58,787 bases of DNA from Gammaproteobacteria bacterium (lineage in GTDB: Bacteria; Pseudomonadota; Gammaproteobacteria; DSM-19610). Of the stretch, positions 48,876 through 58,293 are shown piece after piece. The notes beneath the pieces are model-generated. The model worked only from the letters and a program-made list of their open reading frames with translations. It was not told where the DNA came from and made no database searches. Position 1 is the first letter of the stretch. Each line of letters opens with the position of its first letter. The stretch is taken from positions 1 through 58,787 of the forward strand of contig WGBO01000015.1 of NCBI GenBank assembly GCA_015494295.1, given 5' to 3'. A program made the translations under genes and the position numbers.

Positions 48876-49367
48876 ATGAACGCAGTTGTCGAGTCCGTAC
48901 GAAGCCTGTGGGTGCCGCTGGAAGGCGTCAACCTGCTGTTGCCCAACGTGGCTGTCGCCGAGGTCATCAACTATCAGCCGCTGGATATCATCCAGTCCGG
49001 CCCGGACTGGCTGCTGGGCAGCCTGCGCTGGCGCGACCAGTCCTTGCCGATCGTGTCCATGGAGAGACTGTGTGGTTTAAGCCTGCCGCAGGGCGGACGC
49101 GGCGCGCGCATCTCGGTCCTGAACTCGGTGCGCGCCGGGGACGATCTGGCCTTCTATGCCATGGTGACGGCCGGTATTCCGCGGCTGTTCAGCGCCGACG
49201 AGGAAGCCCTGGGCCCGTCCATGATGCCGACCGGCAACTTCCCCGAGACGGTCGCCGACTGTGTGCAGATCGGTAGCGAACAGGCCCTGGTGCCCAACCT
49301 GGAAATCGTCCAGACCCTGGTCAGCGAGGTCTGGAAAGGTCTCGACGTTCAGTCGCCCGAAGACTGA
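48876..49367 (+). CDS. chpC: CheW-like adaptor ChpC
   Basis: A 163-residue CheW-domain protein (LWVPLEGVNLLLPNVAVAEV, LLGSLRWRDQSLPIVSMERL) that can link additional receptors to ChpA. GGGAG precedes its ATG. It is the last gene of the rightward pil-chp cluster and its stop codon lies inside the 3' end of rsmE on the opposite strand (19-base overlap). The chpD and chpE genes known in Pseudomonas are absent here. Confidence 0.9.
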   Translation: MNAVVESVRSLWVPLEGVNLLLPNVAVAEVINYQPLDIIQSGPDWLLGSLRWRDQSLPIVSMERLCGLSLPQGGRGARISVLNSVRAGDDLAFYAMVTAGIPRLFSADEEALGPSMMPTGNFPETVADCVQIGSEQALVPNLEIVQTLVSEVWKGLDVQSPED

Positions 49368-50095
49368 GCGCCCAGATCACCCCATAGCAATTGCACGGCG
49401 GCGATCGCGGTCAGCGCGGCCGTTTCCGTGCGCAGCACCCTCGGGCCCAGGCGCACTGGCTGAAAGCCGTGTGATGTCGCGGCCTGGATCTCCGACGCAT
49501 CGAGCCCGCCTTCGGGTCCAATCAGCACTTGCACCCGCGCGGGCGCGGGCAGGCTGTCCAGGGTTTGCGTCGCCTCGGGCGCCAGCACCAGCCGCAGTCC
49601 GTCGAAGGGCCGTGCCAGCCAGTCCCCGAGGTCGCGCGGCGCATCCAGCGCCGGCAGCCGCACCCGTCCCGACTGTTCGCAGGCCGACTGCACCACTCCG
49701 CGCCAGTGTCCCAGGCGCTTTTCCTGCCGCCGTGCGTCCATGCGCACCTGCGCGCGTTGTGTCCACAACGGCGTGATGGCGGCAACACCCAGTTCCACCG
49801 ATTTTTGCAGCGCGAAGTCCATTCGCTCGCCGCGCGCCACGCCCTGTCCGAGTTCCACGTGCAGCGCGGACTCGCGCCGCGGCGCAGACTGTTCGCCGAT
49901 GCGCACCCGTGCCGATTTTTTTCCGGCCTGTTCCAGCACCGCCTCGTACTCGTGGCCATCGCCATTGAACAGGATCAGCGCGTCGCCGGACTTCAGGCGC
50001 AGCACGCGCAGCAGGTAGTGGCTGTTGCGTTCGTCGAGCGCCAGTTCGCTGTGGGCGGACAGGGGCTGATCGGTGTATACGCGCGACACGCGCAT
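49349..50095 (-). CDS. rsmE: 16S rRNA (uracil-1498-N3)-methyltransferase
   Basis: A 248-residue SPOUT-fold methyltransferase that uses SAM to methylate U1498 of 16S rRNA. It has the N-terminal HYLLRVLRLKSGDAL, the LQKSVELGVAAITPLWTQRAQ segment, and the knot motifs LIGPEGGLDASEI and LGPRVLRTETAAL. The ATG at 50095 (MRVSRVYTD) overlaps the bioA stop by one base. It is the last gene of the SAH-riboswitch-controlled operon. Confidence 0.95.
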   Translation of the reverse strand: MRVSRVYTDQPLSAHSELALDERNSHYLLRVLRLKSGDALILFNGDGHEYEAVLEQAGKKSARVRIGEQSAPRRESALHVELGQGVARGERMDFALQKSVELGVAAITPLWTQRAQVRMDARRQEKRLGHWRGVVQSACEQSGRVRLPALDAPRDLGDWLARPFDGLRLVLAPEATQTLDSLPAPARVQVLIGPEGGLDASEIQAATSHGFQPVRLGPRVLRTETAALTAIAAVQLLWGDLGAQSSGD

Positions 50096-51459
50096 CAGTC
50101 GGCGACCGCCTTGCGGATGCCGTAGCCCGCCACCCGCACCATCAGGTCGATTTCGTCGCGGCTGATCACGTAGGGCGGCATGAAATACACCACGTTGCCC
50201 AGCGGGCGCAGGATCACGCCGTGCCGCAACGCCTCGCGGTACACGCGCAGGCCGCGCCGTTCCTGCCAGGGAAAGGGTTCGCGGCTTTGCTTGTCGCGCA
50301 CCAGTTCGATGGCCAGTATCATGCCTGTCTGACGGATTTCGGCGACGTTGGGGTGCTCGCGCAGCGGTTCGCTGGCCTGCGCCATGTGTTCCGCCAGTTC
50401 CCGGTTGTGGCCGATCACATCGTCGCTGGCGAAGATGTCCAGGGTCGCCAGCGCGGCCCGGCACGCCAGCGCGTTGCCGGTGTAGCTGTGCGAATGCAGG
50501 AAGGCGGTCAGGTTCTCGTACTCGTCATAGAAAGCGTTGTACACCGACTCGCCGGTGAGCACCGTCGACAGCGGCAGGTAGCCGCCGGTCAGGCCCTTCG
50601 ACAGGCACATGAAATCGGGGCTGATGCCGGCCTGCTCGCAGGCGAACAGGGTGCCGGTGCGGCCAAAGCCGACGGCGATCTCGTCGGCGATCAGGTGCAC
50701 GCCATGGCGGTCACAGGCGTCGCGCAACAGGCTGAGGTAGACAGGGTCGTACATGCGCATGGAACCCGCGCACTGCACCAGCGGTTCGACGATCACCGCG
50801 CAAACCTCCTCGGCGTGCTGCTCCAGCATGGCTTCCATGTGCGTGAAGGCGCGCCGGGCATAGTCGGCGGCGGATTCCCCCGCTTCGCGCTGGTAGGCGT
50901 CCGGCGAGGGCACGCGCAGTGTTTCCATCAGCAGCGGGCCGTAGGTGTCGCGGTACAGTTCCACGTTGCCTACCGCCAGCGCGCCCAGGGTTTCGCCGTG
51001 GTAGCTGTTCTCCAGTGTAATGAACTTCGTCTTGCCCGGGTGGCCCTGGTTGAGCCAGTAGTGGAAGCTCATCTTCAGCGCCACCTCGATCGCCGAGGAC
51101 CCGTTGTCGGCGAAGAAGCAGCGCTCCAGGCCGGGCGGGGTGACCGCCACCAGCCGTTCGGCCAGTTCCACCGCCGCCGGGTGGGTGAAGCCGGCGAGGA
51201 TGGTGTGCTCCAGGGTGTCGAGCTGGCCGCGCAGCGCGGCATTGATGCGCGGGTTGCAGTGGCCGAACAGGTTCACCCACCAGGAGCTGATGGCGTCCAG
51301 GTAGCGGTTGCCCTCGAAGTCCTCCAGCCATACGCCCTCGCCGCGCCGCACCGGGATCATCGGCAGCCACTCGTGGTCCTTCATCTGGGTGCAGGGGTGC
51401 CACACCACGGACAGGTCGCGGGCGGCGAGGGCGGCGTTGCGCTCGGCGGGCTCGTTCAT
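50095..51459 (-). CDS. bioA: Adenosylmethionine-8-amino-7-oxononanoate aminotransferase
   Basis: A 454-residue PLP enzyme of biotin synthesis that, unusually, uses SAM as amino donor to make 7,8-diaminopelargonate. The start is the ATG at 51459 (MNEPAERNAALA). Motifs: WHPCTQMKDHEWLP, ISSWWVNLFGHCNP, DNGSSAIEVALKMS, LIADEIAVGFGRTG and the PLP lysine in CLSKGLTGGYLP. It overlaps metF by four bases (ATGA). No other bio genes are present, so it is a lone biotin gene within the methyl-cycle operon. Confidence 0.96.
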   Translation of the reverse strand: MNEPAERNAALAARDLSVVWHPCTQMKDHEWLPMIPVRRGEGVWLEDFEGNRYLDAISSWWVNLFGHCNPRINAALRGQLDTLEHTILAGFTHPAAVELAERLVAVTPPGLERCFFADNGSSAIEVALKMSFHYWLNQGHPGKTKFITLENSYHGETLGALAVGNVELYRDTYGPLLMETLRVPSPDAYQREAGESAADYARRAFTHMEAMLEQHAEEVCAVIVEPLVQCAGSMRMYDPVYLSLLRDACDRHGVHLIADEIAVGFGRTGTLFACEQAGISPDFMCLSKGLTGGYLPLSTVLTGESVYNAFYDEYENLTAFLHSHSYTGNALACRAALATLDIFASDDVIGHNRELAEHMAQASEPLREHPNVAEIRQTGMILAIELVRDKQSREPFPWQERRGLRVYREALRHGVILRPLGNVVYFMPPYVISRDEIDLMVRVAGYGIRKAVAD

Positions 51460-52316
51460 GAGGCCCGGTCGAGGCCGAGTCGTTCCCAGATGGCGCGGCT
51501 GGGGCCGGCGCGGTTCATGGTGTAGAAATGCAGGCCCGGCGCGCCGGCGTCGAGCAGGCGCCGGCATATGTCGGTGACCACCTCGGTGCCGAAGTCGCGG
51601 ATGGCGTCGCGATCGTCGCCGCAGGCTTCCAGTCGCTTGCGGATCCAGCGCGGGATTTCCGCCCCGCACATGTCGGAGAAGCGCGCCAGTTGGGTGTAGT
51701 TGGTGATCGGCATGATGCCGGGCACGATGGGGATATCAATGCCGCGCTTCTCGCACAGGTCCACGAAGCCGAAGTAGGCGTCGGCATTGTAGAAGTACTG
51801 GGTGATGGCGCTGTTCGCGCCGGCTTCCACCTTGCGCCTGAAGTTGTCGACATCGGCCAGCGCGTTGGGCGCCTGCGGGTGAAACTCCGGGTAGGCGGCG
51901 ACCTCGATGTGGAAGTGGTCGCCGGTTTCCTCGCGGATGAAGGCCACCAGTTCGTTGGCGTAGCGGAACTCACCGGGCTGACCCATGCCGGAGGGCAGGT
52001 CGCCGCGCAGCGCCACGATGTGGCGGATGTTCTCGCGCCGGTACAGGTCGAGGATTTCGCGGATGCTGTCGCGCGTGGAGCCCACGCAGGACAGGTGCGG
52101 CGCCGCCTCGATGCCCGAGTCGCGCTGGATCTCGCGCACCGTGTCGAAGGTGCGCTCGCGCGTCGAGCCGCCGGCGCCGAAGGTTACCGAAAAGAACCGC
52201 GGACCCAGCTTCGCCAGTTCGTCGCGCGTCGCGCGCAGTTTTTCCGCGCCCTCGTCGGTCTTGGGCGGGAAAAACTCGAAGCTGTAGACGCGCGGGTGCT
52301 GTCGTTGTGATTCCAT
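51456..52316 (-). CDS. metF: 5,10-methylenetetrahydrofolate reductase
   Basis: A 286-residue FAD enzyme that makes 5-methyl-THF for methionine synthesis. Motifs: YSFEFFPPKTDEG, FFSVTFGAGGSTRERT, HIVALRGDLPSG, SAITQYFYNADAYF and PIVPGIMPI. It starts with ATG at 52316 (MESQRQHPRVYSF), 18 bases after ahcY, so it is in the same transcript and under the SAH riboswitch. Its length is normal for bacterial MetF. Confidence 0.97.
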   Translation of the reverse strand: MESQRQHPRVYSFEFFPPKTDEGAEKLRATRDELAKLGPRFFSVTFGAGGSTRERTFDTVREIQRDSGIEAAPHLSCVGSTRDSIREILDLYRRENIRHIVALRGDLPSGMGQPGEFRYANELVAFIREETGDHFHIEVAAYPEFHPQAPNALADVDNFRRKVEAGANSAITQYFYNADAYFGFVDLCEKRGIDIPIVPGIMPITNYTQLARFSDMCGAEIPRWIRKRLEACGDDRDAIRDFGTEVVTDICRRLLDAGAPGLHFYTMNRAGPSRAIWERLGLDRAS

Positions 52317-52334
52317 CCGTGTCGGCCCGGGCCG

Positions 52335-53753
<1,419 letters not shown>

Positions 53754-53783
53754 AGAGCTTCTCCCTTAAAGGTTCTTAAGGTC

Positions 53784-53854
53784 GAGCGCCGTTGTTTTGA
53801 GATGCTGGTTTCCCCGAGCCTGGCGGGCGAGGCCCGCTGCAGCGCCCCTCGGGG
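53784..53854 (-). promoter_or_regulatory. SAH riboswitch in the ahcY leader
   Basis: The minus strand matches the SAH riboswitch: P1 CCCCGAG (53854-53848) with CTCGGGG (53818-53812), the conserved GCGCTGCAG and CAGGCTCGGGG segments, P2 GCGGGC/GCCCGC (53837-53823), and the pseudoknot GGGCGC (53847-53842) with GCGCTC (53789-53784), one G-U pair. Just downstream CCTTAA (53781-53776) can pair with TTAAGG (53769-53764), which overlaps the ribosome site AAGGGAG. Known members activate ahcY when SAH builds up; the ON direction here is inferred from the family. Confidence 0.93.
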
Positions 53855-53879
53855 AACACAGCCGAATAGAAGACTTGCG

Positions 53880-53908
53880 ATTATAGGTGAGCGGGGAGGG
53901 ATTGCCAA
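53880..53908 (-). promoter_or_regulatory. Sigma70 promoter of ahcY operon
   Basis: TTGGCA (53908-53903) and a perfect TATAAT (53885-53880) are exactly 17 bases apart on the minus strand. The transcript should start near 53873, about 20 bases before the SAH aptamer. Confidence 0.85.
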
Positions 53909-53928
53909 TCCGCCCCCGCCGGGCGGAT
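53908..53928 (-). other. GC hairpin directly after metK
   Basis: ATCCGCCC (53928-53921) pairs with GGGCGGAT (53915-53908) around a 5-base loop, starting on the last base of the metK stop codon. It lacks a T-run, so it is at most a weak or factor-aided terminator; its 3' edge touches the -35 of the ahcY promoter. Confidence 0.5.
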
Positions 53929-55094
53929 CAGATGCCGGCGTCCTCGCGCAGTATCTCCGCCTTGTCGGTGCGTTCCCAGGTGAAGCCCTCGCGCTCGCGG
54001 CCGAAGTGCCCGTAGGCGGCGGTCTTGCGGTACTTGATCTGGTCGGTGTTGAGCAGGTCGAGCATTTTCAGGATGCCGTAGGGGCGCAGGTCGAAGTGCT
54101 CGCGCACCAGTTCGGTGATGCGCTCGTCGCTGACCTGGCCGGTGCCAAAGGTCTCGACCATGATCGAGGTGGGCTCGGCTACGCCGATGGCGTAGGACAC
54201 CTGGATTTCGCAGCGGCTGGCGAGGCCCGCCGCGACGATGTTCTTGGCCACGTAGCGACCGGCGTAGGCCGCCGAGCGGTCGACCTTGGACGGATCCTTT
54301 CCGGAGAACGCGCCGCCGCCGTGGCGCGCCGCGCCGCCGTAGGTGTCGACGATGATCTTGCGCCCGGTCAGGCCGGCGTCGCCCATTGGGCCGCCGATCA
54401 CGAAGGCGCCGGTGGGGTTAATGTGGTAGCGGGTGTCGGCGGTCAGCCACTCGCTGGGCAGCACCGGCTTGATGATGTGCTCCATCACCGCTTCTTCCAG
54501 TTCCTTGTGGTCGATGTCCGGCGCGTGCTGGGTGGACAGCACCACGGCGTCGATGGCGACCGGCTTGCCGTCCTGGTAGCGGAATGTCACCTGGCTCTTG
54601 GCGTCGGGGCGCAGCCAGGCGAGGATGTCCTTGCGGCGCATTTCCGCCTGGCGCTGCACCAGCCGGTGTGCGTAGGTGACCGGGGCCGGCATCAGCACGT
54701 CGGTTTCATTGGTGGCGTAGCCGAACATCAGGCCCTGGTCGCCGGCACCCTGATCTTCCGGCTTTTCGCGGTCCACGCCCTGGTTGATATCCGGCGACTG
54801 CACTCCCAGGGCGGTCATCACCGCGCAGGTTTCCCAGTCGAAACCCATCTCGGAACTGGTGTAGCCGATGTCGCGAACCGTCTCGCGCATGATCTTCTCA
54901 TAGTCCGGCTTGGCGGTGGTGGTGATTTCGCCGGCGATCAGTACCATGCCGGTCTTGACCAGGGTCTCGCAGGCCACGCGCGCGTGGGGATCCTCGGCGA
55001 TGATGGCGTCGAGAACGGCGTCCGACACCTGGTCGGCCATCTTGTCCGGGTGGCCTTCGGAGACCGATTCGGAGGTGAAGAGGTGTTCGTTCAT
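53928..55094 (-). CDS. metK: S-adenosylmethionine synthetase
   Basis: A 388-residue enzyme making SAM from methionine and ATP. Motifs: [20 protein letters not shown], the signature [19 protein letters not shown] and [19 protein letters not shown]. The ATG at 55094 (MNEHLFTSE) has AAGGGAG at 55108-55102; a three-codon ATG-ACA-TGA mini-frame overlaps just before it. It has its own promoter and a leader with a SAM-II-type aptamer and terminator, and is followed by the separately transcribed ahcY operon. Confidence 0.98.
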   Translation of the reverse strand: MNEHLFTSESVSEGHPDKMADQVSDAVLDAIIAEDPHARVACETLVKTGMVLIAGEITTTAKPDYEKIMRETVRDIGYTSSEMGFDWETCAVMTALGVQSPDINQGVDREKPEDQGAGDQGLMFGYATNETDVLMPAPVTYAHRLVQRQAEMRRKDILAWLRPDAKSQVTFRYQDGKPVAIDAVVLSTQHAPDIDHKELEEAVMEHIIKPVLPSEWLTADTRYHINPTGAFVIGGPMGDAGLTGRKIIVDTYGGAARHGGGAFSGKDPSKVDRSAAYAGRYVAKNIVAAGLASRCEIQVSYAIGVAEPTSIMVETFGTGQVSDERITELVREHFDLRPYGILKMLDLLNTDQIKYRKTAAYGHFGREREGFTWERTDKAEILREDAGI

Positions 55095-55114
55095 GTCATG
55101 GCTCCCTTGAAAAC

Positions 55115-55149
55115 AAAAAACCCGCTTGGGCGGTCAGCTCAAGCGGGTT
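55115..55149 (-). terminator. Attenuator terminator in the metK leader
   Basis: A perfect 10-bp stem AACCCGCTTG (55149-55140) / CAAGCGGGTT (55128-55119) ends in six T (55120-55115), 20 bases before the metK start codon. Placed between promoter and gene it must be a conditional terminator. Confidence 0.88.
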
Positions 55150-55170
55150 TGGAAATTCGTTGTTTTTCCT

Positions 55171-55221
55171 CGCTTTAGCCGAATTTATAGAGCGCCCGCA
55201 ATCTGATTTCAAATCGGCGCT
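55171..55221 (-). promoter_or_regulatory. SAM-II-type riboswitch aptamer in the metK leader
   Basis: Read on the minus strand: P1 AGCGCC (55221-55216) with GGCGCT (55196-55191); the conserved GATTTG starts the loop, TTGC ends it, then TATAAA and GCTAAAG follow, in the order and spacing of SAM-II (metA/SAM_alpha; SAM-V shares the core). A pseudoknot P2 can form between TCAGATT (55206-55200) and AATTCGG (55185-55179) with 6 of 7 pairs, two of them G-U. The aptamer starts at the predicted transcription start. Identification is from memory of consensus sequences, not a covariance search. Confidence 0.78.
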
Positions 55222-55228
55222 TGGGGCT

Positions 55229-55258
55229 ATTGTAGGGGCGGGCCCGGCTCGCGGTCAA
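55229..55258 (-). promoter_or_regulatory. Sigma70 promoter of metK
   Basis: TTGACC (55258-55253) and TACAAT (55234-55229) are separated by 18 bases on the minus strand. The expected start, about 55222, coincides with the first base of the riboswitch aptamer. Confidence 0.75.
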
Positions 55259-55341
55259 TGGTAGCGAGCTGGCAGATGCGCGCAACGGCAGCTTTGGCTA
55301 CACTCTGGCGCCCGGATGACACTGCCAGGAGTCGAGTCAAC

Positions 55342-55908
55342 ATGGTTTCACTGCAAACACCCGTCTGCGAATTTGGCAAGCCCGCCATCGATTTTGCCCT
55401 GCCCGGCGTCGACGGCCGGGTCTGGACGCTGGACCAGTGCAAGGGCGAGAACGGCTTGCTGGTCATGTTTATCTGCAACCACTGCCCGTACGTGAAGGCC
55501 ATTCTCGACCGGCTGATTCGCGATACCCGCGAACTGCGCGACGAGTACGGCGTGAACAGCGTCGCCATCATGTCCAATGATCCCGGTGAATACGCCGAGG
55601 ATTCGTTCGAGAACATGAAGGCCATTGCCGAGCGTGAGCAGTTTCCCTTTCCTTATCTAATGGACGAGACGCAGGAAGTCGCGCGCGCCTACGGCGCCGT
55701 GTGTACGCCTGACTTCTTCGGTTACAACAAGGGCCTGGAACTTCAGTACCGCGGGCGCCTCGACGCCAGCCGCAAGGAAGCCGCGCCGCCGGACGCGCGC
55801 CGCGACCTGTTCGAGGCGATGGTGCAGGTGGCGCGTACCGGCAAGGGCCCGGAAGAACAGATCCCCAGCATGGGTTGTTCCATCAAGTGGAAGGACGGCG
55901 GCGACTGA
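55342..55908 (+). CDS. Thioredoxin-fold (redoxin/AhpC-TSA-like) protein
   Basis: A 188-residue cytoplasmic protein from the ATG at 55342 (MVSLQTPVCEFGKPAIDF), preceded by CAGGAG. It has the peroxiredoxin-like entry KPAIDFALPGVDGRVWTLD and a CNHCPYVKAI active-site segment with a CxxC pair (Cys-Asn-His-Cys). Proteins of this type (often 'thioredoxin family protein') are common in proteobacteria; the substrate is unknown. It diverges from metK and is followed by a 342-base space before tkt. Confidence 0.88.
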   Translation: MVSLQTPVCEFGKPAIDFALPGVDGRVWTLDQCKGENGLLVMFICNHCPYVKAILDRLIRDTRELRDEYGVNSVAIMSNDPGEYAEDSFENMKAIAEREQFPFPYLMDETQEVARAYGAVCTPDFFGYNKGLELQYRGRLDASRKEAAPPDARRDLFEAMVQVARTGKGPEEQIPSMGCSIKWKDGGD

Positions 55909-56250
55909 GGCGGACAGGGGGCGGGCTTCAAGGTTTATTTATATAGGTATAAGCCAGCTTTGCGGGGCGGGCGCCAAACCGTCAATAAAACGTCGAGTGC
56001 GTAAATCAACGGTTGCCCCGGCCCCCCATCTGTTGGAGAATGTCGCGCTCGATCCGACCCGGCCGGGCTGGCCGCAGCGCGCCACGGGCGTCGCGCGTCG
56101 GTTGCGATACCGGCGGCGCGCGCACGCATGGCGCCCCGGTCTGGCAGAGAACACATTCACGAGCCGTCACACCCCGAACGGATGTGGCGGCTTTGCTGCC
56201 TTTCGACACGGGCGGCGAACCGGTTTTAAGACACTGAACAGGAGACAGCG
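55909..56250 (+). other. Intergenic region and structured leader of tkt
   Basis: No gene is visible. An AT-rich island (55934-55953) stands out from the GC-rich surroundings; it contains TATAAG (55948-55953) as a possible -10 without a good -35, inside a TTAT...ATAA dyad that could bind a LysR-type regulator such as CbbR (speculative). Further on, CCGTCACACCC (56164-56174) can pair with GGATGTGGCGG (56180-56190), 10 of 11 pairs, in the presumed 5' leader. The tkt ribosome site AGGAGA is at 56240-56245. Confidence 0.4.
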
Positions 56251-58245
56251 ATGGCCTCGCGTAAAGAACTAGCGAATGCGATTCGTGCCTTGAGCATGGA
56301 CGCGGTACAGAAAGCCAAATCCGGCCACCCGGGCGCCCCGATGGGCATGGCGGACATCGCCGAAGTGCTGTGGAACGACCACATGCAACACAATCCCAAC
56401 AACCCCAAGTGGGTCGATCGCGACCGGTTCATCCTGTCCAACGGTCATGGCTCCATGCTCATCTACTCCCTGCTGCACCTGACCGGCTACGATCTCTCCA
56501 TCGAGGATCTCAAGAACTTCCGTCAGTTGCACTCCAAGACCCCGGGCCATCCCGAATACGGCTACACGCCGGGCGTGGAAACCACCACCGGCCCGCTGGG
56601 CCAGGGCATCACCAATGCCGTCGGCATGGCGATCGCGGAAAAGGTCATGGCCGGCCAGTTCAACCGGGACGGTCACCACATCGTCGACCACAACACCTAC
56701 GTGTTCATGGGCGACGGCTGCCTGATGGAAGGTATCTCCCACGAGGCCTGTTCGCTGGCCGGTACCCTGGGTCTCGGTAAGCTGATCGCGTTCTGGGACG
56801 ACAACGGCATTTCCATCGACGGTCACGTCGAAGGCTGGTTCAGCGATGACACGCCCAAGCGTTTCGAAGCCTACGGCTGGCACGTGGTGCGCGACGTCGA
56901 CGGTCACGATCCGGAAGCCATCGACAAGGCCATCCGTGAAGCCAAGTCCGTCAATGACAAGCCCACCCTGATCTGCACCAAGACCGTCATCGGTTATGGC
57001 GCGCCCAACCTGTGCGGCAGCCACGATTGCCACGGCGCGCCGCTGGGCGAAGACGAGATCAAGGCCACCCGTGAGAACCTGGGCTGGAACCACCCGCCCT
57101 TCGAGATCCCGGATGACATCTACGCCGGCTGGAACGCCAGGGAAAAGGGCGCTGCCGCCGAGGCCGAGTGGAACGAGAAGTTCGCCGCCTACAAGGCCGC
57201 TTACCCGGAACTGGCCGCCGAGTTCGAGCGCCGCATGGCGGGCGACCTGCCGGCCAACTGGGCCGAGGAAGCCGCGAAGTTCATCAACGAGGTGAACGAG
57301 AAGGCCGAGACCATAGCCTCGCGCAAGGCGTCGCAGAACGCGCTGAACGGTTACGGTCCCGTGCTGCCCGAGTTCATGGGCGGTTCCGCCGACCTGGCGG
57401 GCTCCAACCTGACCATCTGGTCCGGCTCCAAGGGCATCAGCAAAACCGTCTCCGACGGCAACTACATCTACTACGGCGTGCGCGAGTTCGGCATGTCCGC
57501 CATCATGAACGGCATTGCGCTGCACGGCGGCTTCATCCCTTACGGCGCCACATTCCTGATGTTCTCGGAGTATGCGCGCAACGCCCTGCGCATGGCGGCC
57601 TTGATGAAGGTGCAGAGCATCTTTGTCTACACCCATGACTCCATCGGCCTGGGCGAGGACGGCCCCACCCACCAGCCGGTCGAGCAGACCGCGACCCTGC
57701 GCATGATCCCCAACATGCAGGTGTGGCGTCCCTGTGACGCCGTCGAGTCGGCCGTGTGCTGGAAGGCCGCCATCGAACACAGCGGTGGCCCAAGCTGCCT
57801 GATCTTCTCGCGCCAGAACCTGGCCCACCAGAACCGTAGCGCCGAGCAGATCGCCAACATCGAGCGCGGCGGTTACATCCTCAAGGATTGCGACGGTACG
57901 CCGGACGCCATCATCATCGCCACCGGTTCCGAGGTGGAGCTGGCGATGAACGCCGCCGAGGCCCTCAGCGGCAAGAAGATCCGCGTGGTTTCCATGCCCT
58001 CCACAAACGTCTTCGACGCCCAGGACGAGGCCTACCGCGAGTCGGTACTGCCGTCTTCCGTGAAGGCGCGCGTGGCGGTCGAGGCGGGCGTTACCGACGG
58101 CTGGATCAAGTATGTCGGCCTGGAAGGCAAGGTCATCGGTATCAACACCTTCGGCGAATCCGCGCCGGCCGGCGACCTGTTCAAGCACTTCGGCTTCACC
58201 ACGGAGAACGTGGTCAAGGCCGTTGAAGACGTGCTTCAGGCCTGA
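56251..58245 (+). CDS. tkt: Transketolase
   Basis: A 664-residue thiamine-diphosphate enzyme of the pentose phosphate (and Calvin) pathway. Motifs: [51 protein letters not shown], the ThDP motif [18 protein letters not shown], and [19 protein letters not shown] in the C-terminal half. It is normal in length. It is followed after 48 bases by gapA, the usual central-carbon pairing, and lies beside metK as in Pseudomonas. Confidence 0.98.
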   Translation: MASRKELANAIRALSMDAVQKAKSGHPGAPMGMADIAEVLWNDHMQHNPNNPKWVDRDRFILSNGHGSMLIYSLLHLTGYDLSIEDLKNFRQLHSKTPGHPEYGYTPGVETTTGPLGQGITNAVGMAIAEKVMAGQFNRDGHHIVDHNTYVFMGDGCLMEGISHEACSLAGTLGLGKLIAFWDDNGISIDGHVEGWFSDDTPKRFEAYGWHVVRDVDGHDPEAIDKAIREAKSVNDKPTLICTKTVIGYGAPNLCGSHDCHGAPLGEDEIKATRENLGWNHPPFEIPDDIYAGWNAREKGAAAEAEWNEKFAAYKAAYPELAAEFERRMAGDLPANWAEEAAKFINEVNEKAETIASRKASQNALNGYGPVLPEFMGGSADLAGSNLTIWSGSKGISKTVSDGNYIYYGVREFGMSAIMNGIALHGGFIPYGATFLMFSEYARNALRMAALMKVQSIFVYTHDSIGLGEDGPTHQPVEQTATLRMIPNMQVWRPCDAVESAVCWKAAIEHSGGPSCLIFSRQNLAHQNRSAEQIANIERGGYILKDCDGTPDAIIIATGSEVELAMNAAEALSGKKIRVVSMPSTNVFDAQDEAYRESVLPSSVKARVAVEAGVTDGWIKYVGLEGKVIGINTFGESAPAGDLFKHFGFTTENVVKAVEDVLQA

Positions 58246-58293
58246 GCGAGTTCATTTTTCAGTTCACACCAAGAGAATTACGGAGAGACAGAC

